Positions 1-10,084 of a DNA stretch of 25,378 nt are shown here, one piece after another (position 1 is the first letter of the stretch; every line of letters starts with the position of its first letter). Origin of the DNA: Condylostoma magnum. Its lineage: Eukaryota; Ciliophora; Heterotrichea; Heterotrichida; Condylostomatidae. The notes beneath the pieces were generated by a model. The model was not told the origin of the DNA. It did no database searches and worked only from the letters and a program-made list of their open reading frames with translations. Made by a program: the position numbers and the translations under genes. The stretch spans positions 1 to 25,378 of the forward strand of contig CAKKTI010000320.1 in the NCBI GenBank assembly GCA_920105805.1, written 5' to 3'.

Positions 1-1
1 A

Positions 2-470
2 TAATAAAGTATATATAGGAGATGAAGTTGAAGATAATCCATGTGCAATTTGGTAAATATATAAAATGAGAAAGATTATTTGCTTATTTTCATTATATTG
101 GATGACTCTGCATAAAGATTTATTTGTATTTCTGGTAATTAGTAAGTTTATAGAAATAGTAATTCAAGTTACCTAGGCCTATGTAAAAATTCGGATGGTA
201 TATATTCGAAACTAAATACTTTATTATATAAAACAGGAGTCATAGGGAAGCATAGTAATACAGTATTCACAGTAGTAATATCAAGCAATAAATAGTTTAT
301 TGTAAGTGGAAATAATGATCATATTGCTAGACTTTGGAACTTACAAGATCCATCTAAAAACTAAACTATAGGGAAACATGATAATACAGTATTCACAAAT
401 ATCAAATAATAATTAAATTATTGTAAGTAGAAGCTATAATGGGGCTGTTAGATTTTAGAAGCTTTAGTTT
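2..470 (+). pseudogene. Degraded WD40-repeat protein remnant, cut by window edge
   Basis: Reading from base 2 with TAA/TAG as Gln, one good WD40 repeat is seen (about 233-365: a GKH turn, then SGNNDHIARLWNL, the usual strand d ending in a Trp-containing WD-like dipeptide). A second copy begins 126 bp later (42 codons, the usual WD40 period): 242-271 and 368-397 match at nearly every base. The second copy is 5 bases shorter just after the shared block, so its later part (SGS-like turn, NGAVRF) lies in another phase. Upstream, FICISGN near 120-140 looks like the end of a further repeat. WD40 repeats build beta-propeller scaffolds. The phase change does not match a 15-16 nt intron that I can place, so I call a decaying gene, but a live gene with an unseen intron is possible. 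From 471 to 623 I see nothing recognisable. Confidence 0.5.
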
Positions 471-623
471 ATTAACCCATATACTATTATTACACTAACA
501 TATTCCCTATTTCTACAATAAATCTATGATATAACTTATAATATCTAAAATTCAAAAATTAACCTACCAAAATCCGTAATAAATAATTTGAAAATGCAGA
601 TCTAACAGTAAAAATTGCGATTC

Positions 624-1568
624 ATGAGCATCGAAGATATAATAACTTAGGCAACCCAAGAAATTTAAACAGATCCTAATAACATCTAGGCCTTTATCAG
701 AAGGGCTAATGCTTACAACAACAACAAACAATTTAAAAGAGCATTAGAAGATTGTTAGAGTATTCTAAGTATCAACCCAGAGGATTAAACAGCTTACTAC
801 ATACAGGGTAAAATCTTTGAGAGTATGAATTGACTATAAGAAGCTATAGATTCCTACACAGCTGCTTTGATAAACAATCCAAAACACAAAAATGCTTTAT
901 ATTCTCGGGCTGCTTGCAATAACAAACTGGGAAATATAGAAGAAGCCTTTGAAGACTATCAACTAGCCTTAGAATACGATGCTTTGTTATCATAAGATAT
1001 CACAAGCAGCTGCGATACAACACAATCTTCTGAAAATGAGGCTAATGAAATACAGTATAAACATATTATAAACGAAGCACAGGCCTTAAAATAGAACGAA
1101 ATGTACAAAGAAGCGTATGATGAACTATGCTAGTTGGATGACTACTGCGAATTAACCTAAGATTATTTCAGGCTGAAAGGGTTAATAAGCAAAAAGCTTG
1201 AGTACTATGAGGAAGCTATTCTTTGCTTTACTAATGAAATGAGTATTGAAGGTGAAAATGAGTAAATTTTGTAAAATAGAGCGTATTGCTATGCGAAATT
1301 AGGTTATTCAGCCTAGGCAATTAGAGACTATACTTAAATACTGCAACTTAACCCAAAAGATGCTCATTCCTTCTTCAACCGCGGACTAATACACTAAAAT
1401 CTCCATTAATACCAACAAGCCATACAAGACTTCACAAATGTCATAAACCTAGATCCCTTCAACACCCCAGCGTACTTCAACCGCGGATGCTGTTACGACA
1501 AACTTACAAACTGTAGCAAAGCTATAAAAGACTACACAACAGCTTTAGAACTTGACACTTTAGTATAA
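624..1568 (+). CDS. TPR-repeat protein (314 aa)
   Basis: Uninterrupted frame with TAA/TAG as Gln. Tandem tetratricopeptide repeats run through most of the protein: the N-terminal set (about residues 10-115) includes NPEDQTAYYIQGKIFESMN followed by QEAIDSYTAAL, and a C-terminal set (about 175-310) contains the typical RAYCYAKLGYSAQAIRDY and NPKDAHSFFNRGLIHQNL helices. The TGA at 831-833 falls at the aromatic position before the second helix and reads as Trp. TPR arrays bind peptide tails of partners such as chaperones or transport proteins; which partner cannot be told here. Start chosen at the ATG just before the first repeat. The terminator is TAA 1566-1568 (a second in-frame TAA lies at 1575); the last in-frame Gln TAA is about 50 codons earlier. 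The next gene starts 31 bp downstream. Confidence 0.85.
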
Positions 1569-1599
1569 AGTAATTAACTCCCTCCTTTTTCATTGTAAA

Positions 1600-2604
1600 A
1601 TGGTATTTTTTATATAACTTTTACTACATCTGAGCTTTTCCCAGCAATGTGATCTAACACTAGCCGGTGCAATTTGTTTATCCAATGGGGCAACAGTGCT
1701 GGCATAGCCAGCATAGTAACCTGGCCTTGTAGCTCATTACACCTTTGACGATTCTTTGGCATAAGACAGCTCAGGAAATTAAAATAACTCTGAATCTATA
1801 CCCAATTTCCTACCAGGGAAATCAGGATTTGCTGCGGCTTTTAATGGAACTAATTATATGACTGTTCAATCATCGTAGGATATGCAGAGAAGAGTGTATT
1901 CCATAGAGTTTTGGTTTTACTTTTAAGAGTTATCAGCTGGTTAAACTGCTGTTCCTAATTGTCCTTTGGTGTTTAAGGGGAGTAGGGGGGATAATGGAGT
2001 GTAAAGACAGCCTGCTGTATATTTTGATAGTTAAACTGGGGCTTTGAGGGTGTATGTGACAACTACTGCTTATGAGGAGTTTCCGGATGGGGAGGTATTG
2101 GAGTCAAATGCTAGAATTCCTATAAGAAGATGGACTCATATAGCTGTAGTGAGGACTGATAGGAGGATAAGGTTGTATGTTAATGGGATCATTGATGCAG
2201 TTGCTGGAACTTCAGGGACCTCAGAACTAAATGAAGGCCCTCTGTATATAGGTAGCACTCCCTGGCATGAAGAGGACTGTTCTATGAACTATCTTATTGA
2301 TAATTTTAAATTCTTCAATCGCGAGCTTACAGAAATTGAAGTAGAAGCGGAGTCATAAGGAGCATTAGGCCATTTAGAACCCTTTTATGTCCGTTTAGGA
2401 TGCATTAACTGCAATTTAGGAACAGCCACCGATAGCTGTCCAGGAGGCTATCATTTATGTACTTCAATTGAGCTTCATTCGAGTGTATATCAAGTAGTCA
2501 GGGCAAATGGCTGGATCTACTGGAATTCTCATATATGGACATCGAATTCAACTGATGAAGAAGGAGATCTGGGGCTAGGAATTTGTTGTTTAACTCCATA
2601 TTAG
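1600..2604 (+). CDS. Secreted LamG/concanavalin-like lectin-fold protein with Cys-rich tail (334 aa)
   Basis: Starts with a signal peptide (MVFFIQLLLHLSFSQQ) and has no later membrane segment, so it is probably secreted or surface-exposed. Residues about 50-255 form a LamG-like jelly-roll: HYTFDDSLAQDSSGNQNN, YSIEFWFYF, RWTHIAVVRTDRRIRLYVNG, LYIGSTPW and LIDNFKFFNRELT are the recurrent strand motifs. Residues about 265-330 are a Cys-rich module (GCINCNLG, SCPGGYHLCTSIEL, then GLGICC), a pairing I recall from alveolate secreted proteins. The ligand is unknown. No internal TGA. The end is fixed by the conserved GICC motif just upstream of tandem TAG TAA (2602-2607); the last Gln TAA is 82 codons earlier. 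The next gene starts at 2608 in the same frame, so only three bases separate the TAG from the next ATG. Confidence 0.82.
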
Positions 2605-2607
2605 TAA

Positions 2608-4198
<1,591 letters not shown>

Positions 4199-4202
4199 AT
4201 AA

Positions 4203-5753
4203 CTAACCGCATAATGTTATATTCGGGAACTTTTTAAACCATTTACTAGTATCAACTTCCACTCCAAATAAAACAATCTTTTTAATTTGGCTGCTTTCAA
4301 TAGAATCATGCAGATAGTCTAATCCTTATTAGTTGAATTTGTTCCAAGCCAGATTTAAATTGACTAAATACTTCAACCCTTGTAATAGATTAGACAAAGT
4401 TTGTATACCTGTATCTGTTATTAGGTTTTACTCTAGTTCTAATGTTTGAAGCTTATTTTATCTTTGCAAGGCTTATACCATGTCTGGTATCACATGGTCT
4501 TGTATTTAATTATTACTCAAATTGATTTCTAAAAGACCTGTCATTGTATACAGCGCCTGCATAATCCCTACTATTCCTTCTCCGCATAGCTGATTATTTG
4601 CTAGTTTTAGTACTTACAAGTGTTATTATTTACGCAGGGCCTTTCCTAGTATTACTCCGCAATTATCTTGCAACTAATTCCCAGATAAGTCTAGCATTTC
4701 AAGTCTTTTAAACTTTTCTATGCAATTACATAAACTTTAAATAGTATTTTCTCCTATATTAGCCCCGTTTATACTGATTCTCTTTATTGATTGACTAAAT
4801 TGTAAAGCTTGTTCTAAACTTTAGAAACATATATTGTCTAATTCTCCTACATTTAAATTGATTTCAGACAGCATTGGCAATAGGTGAAAAGCCCCAAATA
4901 TGTGCTTTATTCCTTATTTTACTTTAGGATTATGTATTATTATTCGTTCTAGGAAAATAAGGCTCCTTATTCCCCCTGTTAGCTATCTCATATGTTCTGC
5001 ATTTAAATCATTATTAGAGAAACTTAAAACTTTTAGTCTCTAGAAAAATGGTAGTATTGAAGACAGTTGAATCATAGCATATTCTGTTAGTTTTCTATTA
5101 AATGATATTTTTTAGTACAAATGCTGTTATTAGTTTATAATCGATCTGACATGCGCATGTAATCTAGTGTTCATTAGTCTTGACTTATTCAGCATTTCTA
5201 GTGATTTTTAGGTTCAATTACACTCGAATACTGCGAATTTTGCAAAGTTGATGTCGTAGTCAATAACATCACTACTAAATTCTAATAATGGCTCATTTAG
5301 AACTTTTGTTACAGCCTTTGTCACTTTTCTATCCTAAACGATTTAAGTGCTTTCTTTTTCCATAAATTACACGATTTCTTACAGCTATATGACTTTGCCC
5401 TAGCACACTATTTACAATTATTCTAACAATTTTTAACTTTACCATTAAATTTAAGAAATAAGTTTCTCAGAAAGTTTTACAATCTCCTAGGAAACTGAAT
5501 CATAGAAGTCTTGTATCTTTTAGATTTCCTTTTAGATTTAGTTAGTGCATGGGTCAGTACTAGAAAATATCAATTCATCGAATCCTGAGCTATTAATAGA
5601 GCTGCAAGGGCTTGAAAATTAGGAATCATTGAAATCATTAATACTAAAAGTACTGCTAGTATCTAGCAAGCAATTAGTGCATAATTACACTTGTTCCCAC
5701 GCTGATTTAGGAGGAGGAATTTCAGATCCGCAATTTTAGCATAAAGAATTCAT
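4203..5753 (-). CDS. RanGAP/NLRC3-like leucine-rich-repeat protein with N-terminal zinc ribbon (516 aa)
   Basis: Reads in one frame. The N-terminus has two CxxC pairs, Cys5/Cys8 and Cys25/Cys28 (MNSLCQNCGSEI, QLCTNCLL), a small zinc-ribbon-like knuckle. A Ser-rich linker and a Gln-rich coiled coil follow (about 75-160). From about residue 235 to the end there are ribonuclease-inhibitor-type LRRs: LKVLSFSNNDLNAEHM, RLEMLDLSGNQLQDNCG, LQVLKLANNQLCGEGI, LLEINLSNNQIQDHV, LQTLELEQNLITDTGI, LVNLNLAWNKFNQQG. These form a curved binding surface; no catalytic domain is visible, so a scaffold or RanGAP-like role is inference. TGA 5214-5216 codes Trp180. The terminator is TAG 4203-4205; the last Gln TAA/TAG is about 47 codons before. 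It ends 4 bp from the convergent ArfGAP gene. Confidence 0.85.
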
Positions 5754-5778
5754 TATTAAATTTAGCAAAAAGTGAATT

Positions 5779-6564
5779 TTATCTAACAAAAGCTTCTAAT
5801 TTATGCAATACTTTCTTATAGTCTTCTTTGAATTTGACAATAAAGTTCGTTTGGTTTATAGGTCTTGGCACTTCTTTAATTGCTTTGTCCTTTTTTCATA
5901 CAAATTGCTTATTGTAAAACTCAAACAATTTCTGCAGCCTTTCAGTATCATTTTCATACTCCTGAGTTCTTTGAAATTTAGGCGAGTGATACTGTCATCC
6001 ATTATAACAGATTCCTTCATCCATATTAGGAACTCTTTTTAGAACCTAGTAACTAGATGGACCATCAAACTCCTTGGTAGTATCAGTTCTACAAGTCTTT
6101 TTACAAGCAAACTAAATAGCCTCACTTCTAGGACAACTTTTCTACCTTAATTTAAGATAAGTAATTGCCTTATCAATGCCCTAAAAGCTGACTCCTCTTT
6201 AAAGTTTATGGCAAGTTTTATAAGACTGACTATTTTAATCCTTTTATAGCTCACATAGACTTGTTGATCTTTACTACAATCCTTAATATCCTTTAAAGGT
6301 ATCCCAAGTTCTGTATTATAACCTCTTAGGCACAGAATTACTAATTTACTTTCTAATCCCTTGGGAAATAACCCTTAATCGCTACCCAGAGCCAGACTTA
6401 AGCCACTCAATATGCCTTAGGGACTATGAGAAATTATTGACTGTTTTTAAATGATTCTGTTCTTTTTCCTATCTGTAACTTAAAATCCGTCGTATTCTAT
6501 CCTTTTCTTAATTTTCTCTATTTCTAGCAGCTTTTGTATAACGGCTCTTTCAACCTTGCTTCAT
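5779..6564 (-). CDS. Unrecognised protein; exon structure not resolved
   Basis: I do not recognise this gene. The 3' part (about 5779-6080) has a convincing frame: GPSSYQVLKRVPNMDEGICY, then ENDTERLQKLFEFYNKQF, then a basic stretch ending KVLHKLEAFVR and TAA 5779-5781, with TGA-coded Trp in NGW and FVW. The only ATG at the 5' end (6562-6564) is in that same phase, but across about 6100-6550 another phase looks more protein-like (purine-rich first codon positions; ESKLVILCLRGYNTELGI, INFKEESAFRALIRQLLIL). Hence at least one tiny intron is probably present. A 17-nt GT-AG candidate and several 16-nt ones exist but I cannot choose. Because no triplet is an unconditional stop in this code, openness of a frame proves nothing. 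It starts 31 bp from the divergent splicing-factor gene and ends 25 bp before the LRR gene. Confidence 0.45.
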
Positions 6565-6595
6565 TATTATTACAGCTTTGATTTTTGTAAAATCA
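6565..6595. promoter_or_regulatory. 31-bp divergent intergenic spacer
   Basis: Only 31 bp separate the ATG of the minus-strand gene (6564) from that of the Tat-SF1-like gene (6596). It must hold or overlap both 5' UTRs and at least part of both promoters. It is AT-rich with no motif I can name. Confidence 0.5.
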
Positions 6596-7694
6596 ATGGA
6601 ATAAGATTTAGACTGGTATTATGTGGATACTGATAGAACCGTTAAAGGTCCCTTTTAATCTCGAGACATCGATGCTTTGTTAAGATCTAATGAAATAGGC
6701 TTCTCTACTCTCGTATGACATGAGGGAAAGGAGGAGTGGGAGTAATTAGGACGATAATAAGCCTTTGTTGAATCACTAGCTGAAGATGAGACACAGGTTG
6801 TAATGGAGAGTAAGGAGTTGCTGCAAGAGCCAGTATTTGTATAGTAGAAGGTAAGATTTATATAGAGTTAAAAGTACAGCAAGTGGAAAAAGTAAAAGGA
6901 AAAGAAAAGAGAGAAATGGTATAGGCCGAAAATTAACAGCAGTATATACGTTTCTAACCTTCCAAAGGATATTGAAATGGATGAATTTATTGATTATTTT
7001 AGTAAGGTAGGTGTTATTAGAATTAGTACAGCAACTGGATTACCAGTTGCCAAACTGTATAAAGATAATCAAGGACATCCTAAGGGAGATGGGCTTATAT
7101 CGTTTGCTAGGGAAGAAAGTGTCCCTTTAGCTATAAAATACTTAAACAATCAAGAAATAAAGCCCGGCTTTAAAATAAAAATTGATATGGTAGACTTTAT
7201 AACAGGCAAAATTTGAGTAAAAGGGGGAATACATTCCTAGGAAGAAGATTAAACTAGATAAAGTTCAACTAATGAAAAATTTAACTAAGCAAAATAAACT
7301 ACTAGATTGGGATGACGGAGTAATTGAAAATAAACATGGGCTAAAAATCGTTATAATGAAAAACCTGTTTGATTATTAGCAACAAAACGATATAGACAAC
7401 ATCAAGTTCCGACTTAAGCAGTACTGTGAGCTTCACTTTGGAGCAATTTAACGAATAAGAGCCTTTGACACTCATCCTGACGGAGTGATCGAAGTAAAAT
7501 TCACAATGCCCCAATCAGCTGAAAAGTGTATAGAGGAAATGAACAACTCGATGTTTGACGGAAGACAAATTGAGTGTGATTACTTTGACGGAGTCACTGA
7601 CTACAGACACTCCGCAGAAACTTTATACGACTAGGAAAAGCGACTTGATGACTTTGGACAGTGGATTGAGGAGCAAAGCGACTCTGATGAGTGA
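6596..7694 (+). CDS. HTATSF1: Tat-SF1/Cus2-like U2 snRNP splicing factor with GYF domain (360 aa, one intron)
   Basis: Exons 6596-7189 and 7206-7694. Residues 7-48 form a GYF-type domain (DWYYVDTDRTVKGPF, then STLVWHEGKEEW) as in plant and protist Tat-SF1 homologues; Trp41 is TGA 6716-6718. RRM1 spans about 118-200 (IYVSNLP, then GLISFA). After the intron comes MAKFEQKGEYIPRKK, matching AKFQLKGEY of human Tat-SF1, then KQNKLLDW and a UHM-like second RRM (LKIVIMKNLFDYQQQ, then FDTHPDGVIEVKFT and FDGRQIECDYFDGVTDY). The family helps U2 snRNP assembly through SF3B1 in the nucleus. The tail is acidic (EEQSDSDE). Stop taken as TGA 7692-7694; a TAA follows at 7704. The next gene begins 33 bp downstream. 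Confidence 0.9.
7190..7205 (+). other. 16-nt spliceosomal intron in the Tat-SF1-like gene
   Basis: GTAGACTTTATAACAG. Its removal restores IDMAKFEQKGEY, which aligns with the human family sequence, and shifts the phase to that of the second RRM. No other GT-AG pair nearby gives this conserved junction. Confidence 0.9.
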
Positions 7695-7727
7695 TTTAGT
7701 TACTAATTTTACAACTTTTATATAAAT

Positions 7728-8303
7728 ATGTCCTGCATACCGTATAATGTTTCTAGTAATGAGGGTGAAGAATACTAACAAATGCTGTGTTAAAGCTGGT
7801 CCCTGCTCCTAACCTACCTCAGCCCTTACTCCTGGGCTTATATAGGTCTGGGCTTGGCCTTAGGATTTTCAATAGTAGGCGCAGCCTGGGGTATCTTTAT
7901 AACAGGTTCTACTCTGCTAGGCGCAGCGGTCAAAGCACCTAGGATAAAATCTAAGAATTTAATAAGTATAATTTTCTGTGAGGCAGTAGCCATATACGGT
8001 GTAATCATCGCTATTATACTAGAAGGAAAAGTATCATAAATAGACGAATGGTCAGACGAGAAGTAATCAAAGGCCTTATACGTCGCATTTTCAGTATTCG
8101 GGGCAGGACTGTCAGTAGGATTGAGCAATTTAGCATGTGGAATCGCAGTCGGAATTACTGGAAGTGGATGCGCACTGGCGGATGCCATGAAGCCGGAGAC
8201 CTTTGTGAAGATTTTAATTGTTGAGATTTTTGGATCTGCTATTGGGCTTTTCGGAGTTATTGTTGGAATTATTCAAGTTGGTAACAACAGCTTCCCAGGT
8301 TAG
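7728..8303 (+). CDS. VMA16: V-type ATPase V0 proteolipid subunit c'' (191 aa)
   Basis: Four-to-five-helix proteolipid of the proton-translocating V0 ring. Hallmarks are [60 protein letters not shown] (proton-carrying Glu), [19 protein letters not shown] and [20 protein letters not shown] (second Glu). Near-identity to animal and fungal c'' subunits leaves little doubt. It acts in acidic vacuole and contractile-vacuole membranes. Length is normal for c''. The family's C-terminus comes a few residues after the last helix, which places the end at tandem TAG TAA (8301-8306) and shows that TAG or TAA really terminates here; in-frame reading would otherwise run through the tail of the convergent gene. 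The last Gln TAA is 79 codons earlier. No TGA inside. Confidence 0.96.
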
Positions 8304-8310
8304 TAATTTT

Positions 8311-8736
8311 TTAGTCTAATTTACTTAAGAGTTTATCAAAATAGATGTATGTTAGACCTTTGAAAACGCCCAGCATGTTGAGGTTGATCAGCATCATCAT
8401 TGGAGCTATTGATAAGTGGATTCCTATAAAGCTTGTGTTTCTAGGGAAGAGGTATCGGGTTAGTTTTATACAGCGGGGGTAGGTGTATGTTAGGGAAAGG
8501 GTGAAAAGGCTCATGGTTACTATAAAGGGAATTGTGTCTGTTATTGTGTTGTAAATTGTACGGTTTTTGCGTTTTGGGAAGAATAGGATTGATTGCTCGT
8601 CTATTTGTCCTAGGTAGAGACGACGGCTTAGCACAGCTGAGTGAAATTTACTTTCTAAGTGTTTTGCGTATGTGTCATTCTCTTTGTTTTGAGTGTTTTA
8701 ATCCCGGTGTATGAATTACTCTATGAAATCTTCCAT
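8311..8736 (-). CDS. Small putative membrane protein, unrecognised (141 aa)
   Basis: Starts MEDFIEQFIHRDQNTQNKEN, then a soluble stretch (YAKHLESKFHSAVLSRRLYL, FFPKRKNRTIYN) and two hydrophobic segments: about residues 72-92 (IPFIVTMSLFTLSLTYTY) and 104-125 (SFIGIHLSIAPMMMLINLNM). Ends DKLLSKLD with TAA 8311-8313. Beyond that TAA the frame would run antisense through the whole proton-carrying part of the V-ATPase gene with no closer TGA, so this TAA is a real terminator. Gln is coded TAA/TAG only in the N-terminal third. The size and two-helix layout suggest an endomembrane or mitochondrial protein, but I cannot assign a family. It lies 49 bp downstream of the EGF-RING gene and 7 bp from the convergent V-ATPase gene. 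Confidence 0.7.
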
Positions 8737-8785
8737 TTGACTATAAAATCGAGTTTATATGTAAAAATTAGTAATTATTATAAAA

Positions 8786-10078
8786 TCAAGCTAAAATACT
8801 TCCGGGTCCTGCTATGTCAAAATTGTTTCCTGTTTGAAGAATGTCGAATAAAGATCTTTCACTCAAGCTGCCTTATAGTTCTTGTCTACATAAACAACAG
8901 TAGTTACTTGTGGCCAGTCAGGTATCAATGCAGTTTCTGTGGTATATATGGTTGCACTGTAATTGTCTTATTTCATTATTAGTCACTATATCATCCATGC
9001 ATATAGCACACAGTTCAGACTCAGATTCTAGGTACTATTGTCTTTGAAATGCTCTATTGAAAAATGTATCACGAGAAGTAGCCTGCATATCTACTCAAGT
9101 GTTCATTTAGTTATTGAACTGCTGGTATCTTTTTCATTAGTATCTTTAACTTATTAGATAAATTAATAGGATAATTATCATCTGTATGTATGTTACCATT
9201 ACTATTATAGTAATAAAAGAAATTATAATCACAGCTTCTTGTTAATCTATTTGACTTATTGTAGAATGTATTGATATTTTGATGGTTATGTCTTGTTATA
9301 GGGTGTTTTATATACCTAATAGTGCTTTATCATGATTACTATCTGATAAATCTAGTTCTTATTCGATACTTTACTGATTATTGATTGATTACAGTTAGTC
9401 ACATTGTATTTTATTAGGTACAAATGTAGTAAACTTTTTGTATATAATACACAGAGGCAAATTCTATATATTATCTTCTATATTTAATAGTAATTTCTAA
9501 TTTTGAGGTATTTCAAAAGACATTGCTAGCCACTTATTCGAAGGAATTTTGGCCTTATAATGATAATTTGTTTTTAAAACTACTGATCTCATTTAGCATC
9601 GCTTGCCAAAATAGCCTAAAATGCAATTGCAATTGTTCTCAATTAATTACCCATTACCACAAAACTATTACTAGTCTAAATACTGAAAATCAGTAAAACT
9701 TACTTATACTTATTATATAACAGTCTTTTATTCTATACATCTCATAAGAATATACAGCTTAGTATTTTACTAGCATTAAAGTAGTAAATGTTGTCCTTTA
9801 CTCGATTAAAATAAGGAATCTATGTCTAGCTCTTAAGCCTAAACTGTGTATTAACCTTCATCATCTAAAGTTATTTCAGGAGTTTCATTATATTAACCTG
9901 CTAAAATCAATTAATTATAGTCTTATGAAGTAAGCTATACTAAAATAAATTCTTCTAGACATAATTAAACATCTACAACAAGTTCCTGATATTATTCATA
10001 CTCTAAATTATCAAATTTCTCTATGACTATCTACTGACTGTAACTCTAAAAGTTATACAACAAAAGCAGAATTAACAT
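8786..10078 (-). CDS. Type I membrane E3 ubiquitin ligase: signal peptide, EGF-like, TM, RING-H2 (430 aa)
   Basis: Signal peptide at 1-15 (MLILLLLYNFQSYS). A luminal or extracellular part of about 265 residues includes an EGF-like module at 139-161 (FCGNGQLIENNCNCILGYFG). A strong membrane segment spans about 283-309 (AVIIISFITIIVMVTY, IIILLIYLI). The cytosolic RING-H2 has Cys357/Cys360, Cys375, His377, His380, Cys383, Cys394/Cys397, with the conserved Trp387 (CIDTWL) coded by TGA 8918-8920; two other Trp (315, 328) are also TGA. It should recruit an E2 enzyme and ubiquitinate membrane or endosomal cargo, as Goliath-type ligases do, but with EGF in place of a PA domain. Terminator TGA 8786-8788 (TAA 8768 if that TGA is read through). 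The whole frame is continuous. Its ATG lies 6 bp from the calpain ATG on the other strand. Confidence 0.88.
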
Positions 10079-10084
10079 TTTTAT
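10079..10084. promoter_or_regulatory. 6-bp divergent spacer between two start codons
   Basis: The bases TTTTAT separate the ATG of the minus-strand EGF-RING gene (signal peptide immediately follows) from the first ATG of the calpain gene. Promoters and 5' UTRs of each gene must therefore lie inside the other gene's coding strand, unless calpain translation starts later (next in-frame Met near residue 43). Confidence 0.5.

Noticed and set aside
8532-8982. Plus-strand ORFs rich in Cys, Leu and Val
   Set aside because: They lie antisense to the small membrane protein and the RING-H2 domain, whose Cys/His pattern is unmistakable on the minus strand.
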